Shown in pieces: positions 1-9,392 of a stretch of DNA of 64,000 bases (positions within the stretch are counted from its first letter, which is position 1; each line of letters begins with the position of its first letter). The notes below the pieces were generated by a model. That model saw nothing but the letters and a program-made list of their open reading frames with translations, had not been told where the DNA came from and did not search any database. The stretch is from Pseudomarimonas sp964350895. GTDB taxonomy: Bacteria > Pseudomonadota > Gammaproteobacteria > Xanthomonadales > Xanthomonadaceae. Both the position numbers and the translations under genes were made by a program. Location of the stretch: NCBI GenBank assembly GCA_964350895.1, contig CAYGMG010000001.1:33958-97957 (forward strand), read 5' to 3'.

Positions 1-1199
1 GGGTCATACCAGAGACCGGAGAACTGGCGATCGGCGACCAGCGGCGCGGGCACCATTTCGATCAGCCCGCTGCTGAAGTCGGAGGACAGCGTCTCCACCG
101 CCGGGAACGGCTCTGAAGGACTCAGCGCGTACACCGCGCTGCACAGCACACCCTCGGCGCCGCACAGGCCGAAGGGCTCGTCCTCGAACGCCAGACCCAC
201 ATTGAAGGGAACCAGTCGACCCGCCGAGAAGCTGGTGCTCGGCGCCAGCGGACCGAGGCTGAAGCCCTCGTTCTCGTCGCCGCCGAAATAGCGATTGACG
301 AGGTTGTAACCGGCCCAGAAGAAGGCGACCGTCGGCGCATCGCGCGGCGTGTTCACCAGGTCGACCGTCTGCCGCAGCGTATCGCCCTGGAAGCCCTCGG
401 TGTCGACATGCGCGTAGCGCACTTCGTCGCCGGCCGGCAGGCTGAAGAAGCCGCCGGTGAAGGACCCCATCGAGTACAGGCGCCCGTCCTTGTCCAGGTC
501 GTTGCCGGCGATCCAGCCACGCACCACGCCGCCGCCGTCAAAGCCGGTCTGGCGGAAGGTGAAGCGCAGGTCCTCGGTGGTCGGCACCGCGGCGCTGCTG
601 AACAGGTTGAAGGCGATCTCGAAGTTTGGGAACGGATCGACCGGCACCAGGCTGGTGACCGCCGCACACGGCAGGCCGTCAGCATTGCCGCAGGGTCCAA
701 AGCCCGCCTCGGACTGCGCTGCCTGCGCCGGCGCGAAGCGCGGCCCCATGATGTAGCTGGTGCTGGGCGCCAGCGGGCCGAGGAACATGCCCTCGTCGGC
801 GTCGTCACCGAAGGCGCCGCCATCGAGGTTGTAGCTCAGGCCGAAGAACGCGTTGTTGTCGTCTTCAAGGCCGCCATCTTCCTTGCTGTAGACCTGGGTG
901 AAGCTGCGCCCGTTGACGTTCTGCACGTGGATGCTGACGTACTCGACCTCATCGCCCTCGGGCAGGCCGAGGAAGCCCCGGATCAGCGGCGCGATCGAAT
1001 AGAGCTTGCCGTCGCCGTCCAGATCCTCGCCCGTCACGAATCCGTCGACTTGGCCGCCGTCGGGGAACACCTGCGAGAACTGGAAGCTGACCTTCTCGGC
1101 AGCAGCCGGCGCGGCCATGCCCAGGGCGAGCAGGGCGAGGGAAACGGCGCGCCATGCGGGGCGCCGACGAATCGAATCGGTGGTGAGTTGCGTTGCCAT
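1..1199 (-). CDS. secreted protein with two tandem ~165-residue repeats (3' end outside window)
   Basis: No family name recognised. About 399 codons are visible, and the C-terminus lies beyond base 1. The ATG at 1199 is chosen because GAGGAG sits about 7 nt upstream and a signal peptide ending near residue 35 follows (hydrophobic stretch, then AAPAAAEK). The mature part is an obvious tandem duplication. Each copy has a D-[LK]-D-x-DG-[KR]-LYS motif resembling a calcium loop, an L-P-[AE]-GDEV motif, a LGPLAPSTS motif and a two-cysteine hairpin (GPCG..GLPC and GLCG..GVLC). The last visible residues (FSGLWYDP) look like the start of the SG-x-W-[WY] beta domain that occurs twice in the next, divergent gene. 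Likely an exported or surface protein; function unknown. Confidence 0.8.
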   Translation of the reverse strand, partial: MATQLTTDSIRRRPAWRAVSLALLALGMAAPAAAEKVSFQFSQVFPDGGQVDGFVTGEDLDGDGKLYSIAPLIRGFLGLPEGDEVEYVSIHVQNVNGRSFTQVYSKEDGGLEDDNNAFFGLSYNLDGGAFGDDADEGMFLGPLAPSTSYIMGPRFAPAQAAQSEAGFGPCGNADGLPCAAVTSLVPVDPFPNFEIAFNLFSSAAVPTTEDLRFTFRQTGFDGGGVVRGWIAGNDLDKDGRLYSMGSFTGGFFSLPAGDEVRYAHVDTEGFQGDTLRQTVDLVNTPRDAPTVAFFWAGYNLVNRYFGGDENEGFSLGPLAPSTSFSAGRLVPFNVGLAFEDEPFGLCGAEGVLCSAVYALSPSEPFPAVETLSSDFSSGLIEMVPAPLVADRQFSGLWYD

Positions 1200-1582
1200 G
1201 CGTGTTCTCCTCAGAGGGGTCTGACTGAAGCCCCGAGGCGTGCCTGCGGGACGAGAGCCACGCTAGGCGCTGGCTGGAAATGCGTCCTGAGCAAACACTA
1301 AAACCTTCGAAAAGGTCGTCAGGACAGGTACTTAAGCAATTGGTAAACCCAGGATCGCAGCGACGGGGCATGGCCCGACGCAGCGACCACCAGGCCGCGA
1401 CACAGACCCGCCGGCGCATGCCGGAAAGCGCCGCCCCGGCGTGTCTGCTGGCCCTTGGCAGCCTGTCAGCACCCCGCTTATGTCACTGATCGGACGCGCT
1501 TTATCAGGCTTTAGGATTTGCTCAAGACGGCCCCGTGCGAGCCACCTACCGTGGCAGCCAACGCCCGACCGGAGTCATCGCC
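1200..1582. other. 383-nt divergent intergenic region
   Basis: This separates the minus-strand duplicated-repeat protein from the plus-strand di-haem peroxidase. It should hold both promoters. A weak candidate for the plus-strand gene is TTGGCA near 1455 with TATGTC 18 nt downstream. Nothing convincing was seen for the other direction, and no coding potential was seen. Confidence 0.4.
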
Positions 1583-3904
1583 ATGCGTCCTTGCCCGAGA
1601 CCCGCCTCCGCCGTCCTGCCAGGCCTGCTGCTGATCCTTGCGCTGACGCTCACCCTCGGGGGAGTTCGGGTCACCGGTGCCCCGCTGGCAGGATTCCAGG
1701 GCCACCACAGCGGGAGCTGGTGGCATCCCGGGCGGGACGGCGAGGGCCAGTTCCTCAGCTTCGAGCAGGTCGGGGATCGGCGCGTCGCGGTGCTCGCCTG
1801 GTTCACCTATGACGACCACGGCGCGCCGCGCTGGCTGGTCGGCGCCGCCGACTACGCGCCAGGTGCGGCCAGCGTCGAGGTCCCGCTGTTCAGCGGCCGC
1901 GGCGGTCGCCTCGGCGTCGGCTTTCGCAGCAGCGCAGTACAGCTGCTGGAGGCGGGCCGCGCGACGCTCAGCCTTGAAGGCTGCGACCGCATGCGGCTGC
2001 GTCATGCTGATGCCGGCGGTTCCTTCAGCCTGGACCTCGTGCGCCTGCATGGCCCGCTGGACGGGGCGGACTGCCAAGCCGGCCAGCAGGACGCGGAGCC
2101 CGCGCGTCTTTCGGCCCCGCTGTCCGGCGCTTGGTGGGACGCCGCACGCAGCGGCGAAGGCGGCTTTGTCGCCTTCGAACGCGCCGGTGAGCGCCGCATC
2201 GCCTCGGTGTACTACTTCAGCTACGACGATGCCGGGGCGCCGGAATGGCGCGTCGGATCGAGCGAGGTCGGGGCCACCACCGACCGCTTGAGCGTCGAAC
2301 TGCTCAGCGGCTACGGCGCGCGCTTCGGCGCCGACTTCCGCGCCGAAGACGTGGTCCTGCATCCGGCAGGCCGCCTGCTGATCGAGCAGGATGGCTGCGC
2401 TGCCATGCGCATGCGGTTTACCGGTGAAGTCAGCTTCGGGCTGACCTGGACACGCACGCTCGATGAACTGGACGGCCTGCCCTGCGAGCCCTTGCTGCCC
2501 GCGCCCACCGCGCTCGACCAGGCGCTCCAGCCGCTGCTCGCCGAGCATGGCCTCCGTGGCGACCCCAGCGCCGGGCGCAAGCTGCCGGGTATCGATGCCC
2601 CGCTTGCCCAGCTCGGCAAGCTGCTGTTCTTCTCCCGCGCGCTCAGCGCCGAAGGTGATGTGGCCTGCGCGTCCTGCCACCACCCCGCGCTCGGGGGTGC
2701 CGATGGCCTGGCTGTGTCGGTGGGCACGCCGGCCGAACAGCCCGAGCTGCTCGGCCCCGGACGACTCCCCGCCGACGGGGTCCTGCGCGTCGGCCGCAAC
2801 GCCAACACCTTCTTCAACAGCGCGCTGTACGAGCGCGGGCTGTTCTGGGACTCGCGGGTGGAACGGCTGGTGGAGGGCGGCATCGCCACGCCAGAGTCGG
2901 CGCCCGGCACAGCCGACGCGGCGGCGGGTATCTCGCTGCTCGCGGCGCAGGCGCGCTTTCCAGTGCTGGCCCCAGCGGAGATGCTTGGGCCAGGCTTCCC
3001 CGGGCTGGAAGGCGACGCCGTTCGCAGGCACCTTGCGGCGCGCATTGGCGACTACGGAAGCGGTCGCTCCAGCCTGCCGCCGAGTGAGTGGCTGCCCCGC
3101 TTCCGCGCGGCCTTTGGCAGGCAGGCAGATGCCGAGACGCTGATCCGCTTCGAGACCATCGCCCAGGCGCTTGCCGAGTACCAGCGCTCGGCTGTGTTCG
3201 TCGAGACGCCCTGGGCGCGCTACGTGCGTGGCAACACGTCGGCGATCAGCGAGGACGCCAAGGCCGGTGCGCTCGCTTTCCTGCGGCGGATCGACCAGGG
3301 CGGCGCGCAATGCGCGCAGTGCCACCGTGGCGACCTGTTCAGCGACGAGCAGCACCACGTGCTCGGCTTTCCGCAGGTCGGCCCGGGCGTCGACAGCGCG
3401 CGCGGCGCCGACCTCGGCCGCGGCCGGATCAGCGATCGCGACATCGAGCGCTTCGCCTTCCGCACGCCCAGCCTGCTGAACGTGGCGCTGACCGCGCCCT
3501 ACGGTCACGCCGGCGCTTACCGCACGCTGTCGCGGGTGATCGGCCACTACCGCTCGCCGGCCGGCGCGGTGAGCAACCTCATGGTCTCCCGGGGCTGGTG
3601 CCGCCTGCCGCCGTTCGATGCCGACCCTGACTGTGCCGCCGGCGAACCCGCAGCGCGCGAAAACAGCCGTGCAGCCCTCGACCAATTGCAGCGCGTGCGC
3701 GAGCAGGACCCAGACGGCGCCCTGCCCGCGCTGCCTGCGACGCTGCCTTTCACTGCCGAGCTGCAGCTCGCCGAATTCCTGCGCACGCTGACCGACCCCT
3801 GCCTGCTCGACCGCGCCTGTTTCGGGCGCTGGATTCCCACGCCCGAGCAAGCGCCGGATGCGCTGCAACTCAATGCTGTGGACGCAGACGGCCACGCGCT
3901 TTGA
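1583..3904 (+). CDS. secreted di-haem cytochrome c peroxidase/MauG-like protein with two N-terminal beta domains
   Basis: The chosen ATG gives 773 residues and an immediate signal peptide (hydrophobic run ending near VRVTGA). The in-frame ATG at 1535 would bury that signal. Residues roughly 35-310 hold two copies of a ~115-residue module starting SGSWWHPGRDGEG and SGAWWDAARSGEG, each with a YDD-x-GAP-x-W motif and a late cysteine. The C-terminal half is a bacterial di-haem cytochrome c peroxidase/MauG domain with haem-binding CASCH at 362-366 and CAQCH at 577-581, plus the family signature RTPSLLNVALTAPYGHAGAY. This family acts in the periplasm on peroxide or on protein/small-molecule oxidation. 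The substrate here is unknown, and no MauA-like partner is nearby. The fusion to the repeated beta module is the unusual feature. Confidence 0.87.
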   Translation: MRPCPRPASAVLPGLLLILALTLTLGGVRVTGAPLAGFQGHHSGSWWHPGRDGEGQFLSFEQVGDRRVAVLAWFTYDDHGAPRWLVGAADYAPGAASVEVPLFSGRGGRLGVGFRSSAVQLLEAGRATLSLEGCDRMRLRHADAGGSFSLDLVRLHGPLDGADCQAGQQDAEPARLSAPLSGAWWDAARSGEGGFVAFERAGERRIASVYYFSYDDAGAPEWRVGSSEVGATTDRLSVELLSGYGARFGADFRAEDVVLHPAGRLLIEQDGCAAMRMRFTGEVSFGLTWTRTLDELDGLPCEPLLPAPTALDQALQPLLAEHGLRGDPSAGRKLPGIDAPLAQLGKLLFFSRALSAEGDVACASCHHPALGGADGLAVSVGTPAEQPELLGPGRLPADGVLRVGRNANTFFNSALYERGLFWDSRVERLVEGGIATPESAPGTADAAAGISLLAAQARFPVLAPAEMLGPGFPGLEGDAVRRHLAARIGDYGSGRSSLPPSEWLPRFRAAFGRQADAETLIRFETIAQALAEYQRSAVFVETPWARYVRGNTSAISEDAKAGALAFLRRIDQGGAQCAQCHRGDLFSDEQHHVLGFPQVGPGVDSARGADLGRGRISDRDIERFAFRTPSLLNVALTAPYGHAGAYRTLSRVIGHYRSPAGAVSNLMVSRGWCRLPPFDADPDCAAGEPAARENSRAALDQLQRVREQDPDGALPALPATLPFTAELQLAEFLRTLTDPCLLDRACFGRWIPTPEQAPDALQLNAVDADGHAL

Positions 3905-4189
3905 GCGGCCACACCGAACGGCGTCGCGCAGCGTTGCTGCGCCAGCGTCGGCGCGAAGTCAATCACTCACGACCAGAACGCGCCAGATGCTCAGGCCGAG
4001 CACCCCGGCGCGCGCTCGACGGATCGACACCCACTCGATGACCGCGCCCGCTGCGCCGAGGCCGGCGCGCTTTCGCCCATTCGACCCCCCGCAGCCTGCA
4101 CCCGGCACGCCGGCTCTGGCCAGGCACATTGTGGCAAGCTTCGCGCTGCCGACCGGGTCGGTGAAGCGGCGCAGGCCGCCGCGGGGCCG
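3905..4189. other. 285-nt intergenic region
   Basis: It lies between the peroxidase and the permease, both on the plus strand. No ORF with a plausible start, hairpin terminator or clear promoter was recognised. Confidence 0.3.
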
Positions 4190-6649
4190 ATGGAGTCGAA
4201 GTTGCCGATGCTTCCCGTTCGCGCGTTGAGATCATTGCTGCGCAGGCCGGTGTATGCCCTCACCGTGGTGCTGACCCTCACCCTGGGGCTGGCCGCCGTC
4301 GGGATGAGCTTCAGCCTGGTCCACGGCGTGCTGCTCGCGCCCCTGCCCTACGCCGCGCCCGAGCGCCTGGTCGGGGTCCAGCTGGAACTGGCCGATGGGA
4401 GTCGAGCAGGACATTCGCCGGCCCTGATTGCGACGATGCGCCGCTTTGCCACCCAGCTCGATGAGGTCGCGCTGTACCGGGTCGGCAGCGCCAACGTCTG
4501 GAGCGCGGATGACAGCGCAGCCGCCGAGAACCTCAGCGCTTCATGGATCAGCCCGTCGCTGCCGGCACTGCTGCGCGCGCCGCCCCTGCTCGGCCGCGTG
4601 TTCAGCGAAGAGGAAGCGCTGCCAGGCACGCCAAATGCGGTGATCCTCAGCGAAGCGGAATGGCGCGCGCGCTACGGCGGCTCGCCCGAGGCGCTGGGCC
4701 AGACGCTGATGGTCAACGATGTGCCGCGCGAGATCATCGGCGTCATGCCTGCGCGGTTCGCCTTTCCCGCGGCCCACGTCCGGCTGTGGCTGCCTGCACG
4801 CTCCTACAACGAGGGCACGGCCGGTGACTTCTTCTACGCCGCCGTGGCACGGCTGGCGCCGGCCGCCGATGCGCAGGCGGCGGAGCGGGAACTGGCTGTG
4901 TTGCTGCCGCGCCTGGCCGAACTCTACCCGCAACTGCAGTCGGGCGGCTCGACCGCGGCCTGGCTCGCCGATGCCCAGCCAAGGCAGCGCCTGCAGCCGC
5001 TGCGCGAGATCCTCACCGGCAGCATCGCGCCCACCCTCTGGACCCTCACCGCGATTGCCGGCCTGGTCCTGCTGGTGGCCCTGGCCAATGTGCTCGGCCT
5101 GGTACTGATCCGCAGCGAGTCGGGTCGCCACGACGGCGCGATCCGCGAAGCGCTGGGCGCCGGCCGGCTGCGCGCCGCCGCGCCGATCATCGGCGAGTCG
5201 TTGCTGCTTGGCCTGGTTGCTGCGGCCATCGCCCTGCTGGTCTGCCTGCTGGCGACGCTGGGCGTGCGCGCGATGGCGCCGGCTGACCTTCCCCGATTCG
5301 ACGAGCTATCCCTCGGGCCTTGGCCGATCGGCGTCATCGTGCTGCTCGCCCTGATCGGCATCGTTGCCATGGCCCTGGTCCCGATCTGGGCCGAGCGCCA
5401 GCGCGGACACGCCCGTCCGCTGAAGGGGAGCGCACGTGGCCACACCGCATCCGTCGCCAGCCAGCGCCTGCGCAGCGCAAGCTGCGTGCTGCAGGTCGCA
5501 ATGACCCTGGTGGTCCTGGCTGGATCAGCCCTGCTGCTGCGTTCGGCCGCGCAGCTGCGCGAGGTGCAGCCGGGCTTTGTGGCCGAGCAGGTCAGCACCT
5601 TCGGCATCCTGCTTCCCTTCGCCCGCTACGGCGAGTCCGCGCGGGTCGCCTTCCACGAGGCGCTGACCCGCCGCGTGGCCAGCCTTCCGCAAGTGCAGGC
5701 CGCCGGACTGGTCGCGCGCCTGCCGCTCGGCATCGGGCAAACGCCGGAACAGACCTTCCGCATCGATGAGAGCGGCCGCGCACTGACACTGCCGGTGAAC
5801 GTCGCCGGCAATGGCTACTTCGCCGCGCTGCGCATTCCCCTGCTCGCCGGCCGCGATTTCCACCCGCTCGACAGCCAGGGGCCGCACGAGATGATCGTCA
5901 GCCAGCGCGCAGCCACCCTGCTGTTCGGTGAAACTGCAGGCGATGCTGCGATCGGCCGGTCGCTCAGCCTCGATCCGGGCGGCCCGACCTACACGGTTGT
6001 CGGCGTGGTCGGCGATGTGCGCTACGAGACCCTCGCCGCCGCGCCGCCACCCATGGTCTATCGGCCCCAGGTCGCCGCCGCCCGGCCCGGCGTCGATCCC
6101 GGTCCGCTGCCCGGGATGCAGCTGGCAGTGCGCTCGCAGGTACCCGCCGAGGCGCTGACCGCCAGGGTGCGCGAGATCGTGCGCGAGCTCGACCCTGGGA
6201 TTCCGGTGTTCCAGGTCAGCAACATGGAGGAAGTCAGGCAGCGTTCGATGGCGGCGCTGACCCTGATGATCCGCATCATGACCGCCGCCGCGGCGATCAC
6301 CCTGTTGCTCGGCATGATCGGCCTCTACGGCGTGATGGCCTACCTGGTCGCACTGCGGACCCGCGAGTTCGGCCTGCGCCTGGCGCTGGGCGCGGATCCT
6401 CAGCGCATCGCGCGTGGCGTGCTGGGACGCGGCCTTGCGCTGAGCGTGCTGGGAATCGCGCTCGGCCTTGCGCTGTTCCTGACCGTAGCGCCGGCCCTGC
6501 GCGCCTGGATCTTCGGCGTCCCGGCCTGGGACCCGCTCTCCCTGCTTGCGTCCATGCTGGTCCTGCTCTGCACCACGACGCTGGCCTGCTGGCTTCCCGC
6601 ACAGCGCGCGGCAGCCGTCGCACCCGCCACGGCGCTGCGTGCGGAATAG
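4190..6649 (+). CDS. MacB/FtsX-type ABC permease (ADOP-like), orphan
   Basis: An 819-residue inner-membrane permease. A transmembrane helix near residues 20-45 (VYALTVVLTLTLGLA) is followed by a large periplasmic MacB_PCD domain. A three-helix FtsX block lies at about 280-410, then a further helix, a second periplasmic domain and a final FtsX block from about 695 to 810 (ends ALVPIWAERQ and PAQRAAAVAPATALRAE are typical). The duplicated layout matches single-chain ADOP-type permeases, which do not need a second permease. No ABC ATPase gene adjoins it, so its motor must be encoded elsewhere. ATG at 4208 is an alternative start with a weak GGAG upstream. Substrate unknown; family members export or sense peptides and envelope stress. 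Confidence 0.85.
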   Translation: MESKLPMLPVRALRSLLRRPVYALTVVLTLTLGLAAVGMSFSLVHGVLLAPLPYAAPERLVGVQLELADGSRAGHSPALIATMRRFATQLDEVALYRVGSANVWSADDSAAAENLSASWISPSLPALLRAPPLLGRVFSEEEALPGTPNAVILSEAEWRARYGGSPEALGQTLMVNDVPREIIGVMPARFAFPAAHVRLWLPARSYNEGTAGDFFYAAVARLAPAADAQAAERELAVLLPRLAELYPQLQSGGSTAAWLADAQPRQRLQPLREILTGSIAPTLWTLTAIAGLVLLVALANVLGLVLIRSESGRHDGAIREALGAGRLRAAAPIIGESLLLGLVAAAIALLVCLLATLGVRAMAPADLPRFDELSLGPWPIGVIVLLALIGIVAMALVPIWAERQRGHARPLKGSARGHTASVASQRLRSASCVLQVAMTLVVLAGSALLLRSAAQLREVQPGFVAEQVSTFGILLPFARYGESARVAFHEALTRRVASLPQVQAAGLVARLPLGIGQTPEQTFRIDESGRALTLPVNVAGNGYFAALRIPLLAGRDFHPLDSQGPHEMIVSQRAATLLFGETAGDAAIGRSLSLDPGGPTYTVVGVVGDVRYETLAAAPPPMVYRPQVAAARPGVDPGPLPGMQLAVRSQVPAEALTARVREIVRELDPGIPVFQVSNMEEVRQRSMAALTLMIRIMTAAAAITLLLGMIGLYGVMAYLVALRTREFGLRLALGADPQRIARGVLGRGLALSVLGIALGLALFLTVAPALRAWIFGVPAWDPLSLLASMLVLLCTTTLACWLPAQRAAAVAPATALRAE

Positions 6650-6656
6650 CCAGCAG

Positions 6657-6682
6657 CCTGTCGCTGCTTGCGCGACAGGTTT
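6657..6682 (+). terminator. probable terminator hairpin after the permease gene
   Basis: An 8-bp perfect stem (CCTGTCGC at 6657-6664, GCGACAGG at 6672-6679) with a 7-nt loop is followed by TTT. It starts 8 nt after the permease stop. The T-run is short, so termination would be weak or incomplete. Confidence 0.5.
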
Positions 6683-6878
6683 GCGTGGGAACAGCAGCGA
6701 CGTTTTCATCCGCAACCGTGCTGCGTCGCAGCGTGCATCGGCGCCGTACCGGCCCGTATGGTCGCGTCCGAGGAAAACGCGAAAGGATTCGATGCCGCGT
6801 GGATGATCCCATCGGGATCGCCATTCGGCCGGCGCGCAGGGGGCGCTGTTCATCATCTGACAGCCTCGGGGAGGGGTC

Positions 6879-7811
6879 ATGTCTTTTCACATTCGCCGCA
6901 CGCTTGCGGTCGTTCTGCTTTGCCTGTTTCCGCTGATTGCCGGCGCCCAGTCGGGCTATACCGCGACCCGCCATCCGATCGTCCTGGTCCACGGCCTGCT
7001 CGGCTTCGACTCCCTGCTCGGGGTCTATGACTACTGGTACGGGATGCCGTCATCGCTGCGCAGCAGCGGGGCGCGGGTCTATGTCGCCAACGTCTCGGCC
7101 AGCCATTTCAGCGAGGTCCGCGGCGAGCAGCTGATCCGCGATCTCGACCGGCTGCGCGCGGTGTATGGCCATTCGCGTTTCAATCTGATCGGCCACAGCC
7201 ACGGCGGGCCAACCATCCGCTACGTCGCCTCGGTGCGGCCGGACCTGGTCGCCTCGGTGTCCACCGTCGGCGCGCCGCATACCGGCAGCAAGGTCGCCGA
7301 CGGACTTAACGCCGCGTTACCGCCAGGCTCGCCGCTGCGACCGCTGGTGGCGGGCTTTGTCGATGCGCTGTCGGTGTTCATCGAGGTGCTGTCCGGCGGC
7401 GCCGGCGATCCGCAGTACGCGCTGGGCGCGCTGGAGTCGCTGTCCTCGCAGGGCGCAGCGGCCTTCAATGCCCTGCATCCGCAGGGCAAGCCGAGCAGCA
7501 GCTGCGGCCAGGGCGCCGCCGTGGTCAACGGCATCCGCTACTACAGCTGGGGCGGCACCGGCGTGCTCACCCACCTCCTCGACGCCAGCGATCCGCTGAT
7601 GGGCGCCGGCAGCCTGTTCTTCGGCTGGGAGGCCAACGACGGCCTGGTCGGGCGCTGCTCCTCGCACTGGGGCGTGGTGCTGCGTGACAACTACTTCTGG
7701 AACCACCTCGACGAGGTCAACCAGGTGTTCGGGCTGACCAGCTGGTTCGCGCCGAATCCGGTCAGCGTGGTGCGCGCGCATGCCAACCGGCTGAAGAACG
7801 CCGGACTGTGA
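6879..7811 (+). CDS. lipA: secreted triacylglycerol lipase (LipA, family I.1/I.2 type)
   Basis: A 310-residue alpha/beta-hydrolase that cleaves ester bonds of triacylglycerols outside the cell. It starts at ATG 6879 after a strong GGGGAGGGG ribosome site and has a signal peptide ending at AGAQ. The oxyanion region is IVLVHGLLG. The nucleophile is S107 in GHSHG, the acid is the Asp in EANDGLVG, and the base is the His in NHLDEVNQ, which is the diagnostic tail of Pseudomonas/Burkholderia true lipases. Two cysteines (SSSCGQG and VGRCSSH) match the family disulfide. The foldase gene follows after 10 nt, as in lipA-lifO operons. Proteins of this class normally exit through type II secretion. Confidence 0.93.
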   Translation: MSFHIRRTLAVVLLCLFPLIAGAQSGYTATRHPIVLVHGLLGFDSLLGVYDYWYGMPSSLRSSGARVYVANVSASHFSEVRGEQLIRDLDRLRAVYGHSRFNLIGHSHGGPTIRYVASVRPDLVASVSTVGAPHTGSKVADGLNAALPPGSPLRPLVAGFVDALSVFIEVLSGGAGDPQYALGALESLSSQGAAAFNALHPQGKPSSSCGQGAAVVNGIRYYSWGGTGVLTHLLDASDPLMGAGSLFFGWEANDGLVGRCSSHWGVVLRDNYFWNHLDEVNQVFGLTSWFAPNPVSVVRAHANRLKNAGL

Positions 7812-7821
7812 GCAGCACGCC

Positions 7822-8862
7822 GTGAGCAAGCGGCGGCGCAGCGCAGCGGCGGGGCTGGTCCTCGCCGCCGCGCTGATTGCTGGCCTCGTCTGGCAGCTTC
7901 AGACGCCGGCCACGGAAGCCGGGCCGGTCACCCTCGGCGACCCCGAGGTTGCTGCCTTGGAGGCGCTGCACGAGCGCGACGGGGCCGCTCGGCTACGCAG
8001 CGGGCCGTCCGCCGCTGATCCGGTTTTGCCAAACCGATCACTTCAGCAGCGCTGGGCGGTCAGTTCCTTGCGCGGCAGCGAGCCTGATGGCGCGCTCAGC
8101 TTCGATGCGCTCGGGCGCCTGCAGGCGGACGCAGGCTTGCGCCAGCTGTTCGACTACGCGCTGACCCTGCTTGGCGAGTTCAGCCTCGACGAGATCCGCG
8201 CCCTGCTCGGCCACTGGATAGCGGAACGACATGGCGCCGCGGTCGCCGACGAGGCGCTGGCCTGGTTCTCGCGCTACCTCGCGCTCAAGCAGGCCGAAGC
8301 GACGCTTGGCGGCATCGAGGATGCTGCCGAGCGGCTGGCGCAGCTCGCCGCGCTGCGCCGCGAGCATCTGGGCGCGGCGGCCGAGGCCATGTTCGGTGGC
8401 GAGGAGGCCTACCTCGCGCACACTCTGGAACGCTTGGCCCTGCTGCGTGACCCGCAGCTCGACGAGGCAGCCCGCCTCGACGCGCTGGCGGCGCTGGACG
8501 CAGCCCGCGACCCCGCCGAGCGCGGCGCCGAGGCGCTGGCGCAGTCGCCTGCTTTGCTAGCCCAGCACGAATCCCAGATGCAGACTCTGCAGGCCGACCC
8601 AGCACGCCGTTTCGCCGAGCGAAGCGCCCTGTGGGGCGAGGAGGCCGCCCAGCGACTCGCCGCGCTGGACGCCGCCGAAGCCGACTGGAAACGGCGCCTT
8701 GCCGACTTTGAACAGGCCCGCGCCCGCCTGCTGGCCGACACCACGCTCGACCACGCCACACGCGAGCAAGCCCTCACCTTGTTGCTCCAGGGGCGCTTCA
8801 ACGAGGCCGAGCAACGCCGCGTGGCGGCGCTGCAGCGCCTGGCCCTGCAAGGGGGCGGATAG
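7822..8862 (+). CDS. lifO: lipase-specific foldase (steric chaperone, LifO/LipB)
   Basis: A 346-residue membrane-anchored periplasmic chaperone that folds the upstream lipase. It has a GTG start 10 nt after the lipase stop. One N-terminal transmembrane anchor (residues ~9-27) is followed by an Ala/Arg/Glu-rich, wholly helical body. The family motif R-x-x-F-D-Y-x-L-[ST] is present as RQLFDYALT, and a C-terminal helix-rich WKRRLADFEQARARLL segment is typical of the second mini-domain. Length is normal for the family (about 320-360). Strict pairing with lipA supports both assignments. Confidence 0.92.
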   Translation: MSKRRRSAAAGLVLAAALIAGLVWQLQTPATEAGPVTLGDPEVAALEALHERDGAARLRSGPSAADPVLPNRSLQQRWAVSSLRGSEPDGALSFDALGRLQADAGLRQLFDYALTLLGEFSLDEIRALLGHWIAERHGAAVADEALAWFSRYLALKQAEATLGGIEDAAERLAQLAALRREHLGAAAEAMFGGEEAYLAHTLERLALLRDPQLDEAARLDALAALDAARDPAERGAEALAQSPALLAQHESQMQTLQADPARRFAERSALWGEEAAQRLAALDAAEADWKRRLADFEQARARLLADTTLDHATREQALTLLLQGRFNEAEQRRVAALQRLALQGGG

Positions 8863-8981
8863 TCATCCAGCGTCGGCCAGGAAGTGTCGGCGTGGATTGC
8901 AGCCACGCCGGACTACTCGCAGAAGCGGCAATGAGCGCGATTTTTGCCTTACGTCGAGGCCCCTCCACTGCGCCGGCTTTC

Positions 8982-9347
8982 TGTGGGAGCGGATCGTATC
9001 CGCGACCGCGGAGCCACGATCTGGCCGCAGTCAGTGGCAAGCCTGCAGCGCCGCGGTCGCGGATACGATCCGCTCCCACATCAAGCCAGGGCTTCGTTGT
9101 GGAGGCGCCGCAAAAAAGCACCAGTTATGCGGCCAGGAGGGCCGATCAACGGCCCCCCGGATCAAGTCCGGGGCAGGCTCTGTCTGTCGGCGGGCGGGCG
9201 GAGAGTGAGGCCCGCAGGGGCCAGTGCAGGAGCCAGTGCGCGTTTCCCATATGGGAGCGCCCTTGGGTGCGACCGCGGCGTCGCGGGTTCACAAAAGAGC
9301 GTGGCCAGAGCGGAGCGCTGCGGTCGCGGATACGATCGGCTCCCACA
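8982..9347. repeat. cluster of four REP-like palindromic repeats (GTGGGAGCGG type)
   Basis: A 29-nt unit at 8982-9010 begins TGTGGGAGCGGATCG and ends in CGCGACCGCG. It recurs as an exact inverted copy at 9052-9080 and as an inverted copy with one mismatch at 9320-9347. A diverged direct copy at 9252-9280 has TGGGAGCGCCCTTGG replacing the middle. The first two form a long inverted pair with about 41 nt between them. Such GTGGGAGC elements are known extragenic repeats of pseudomonads and xanthomonads, often mobilised by RAYT transposases. No RAYT gene is in this window. They fill the 530-nt gap between lifO and the convergent dehydrogenase gene, where no gene was seen. Confidence 0.85.
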
Positions 9348-9392
9348 ACAGCTCGCCGGCCTGCTACGCAGCCGGTGCGGTCCCGGGGCGAC

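Noticed and set aside
1511..3895. 794-codon minus-strand frame opposite the peroxidase
   Set aside because: Low-complexity Arg/Ala/Gly translation typical of antisense GC-rich frames; the plus strand has two haem motifs.
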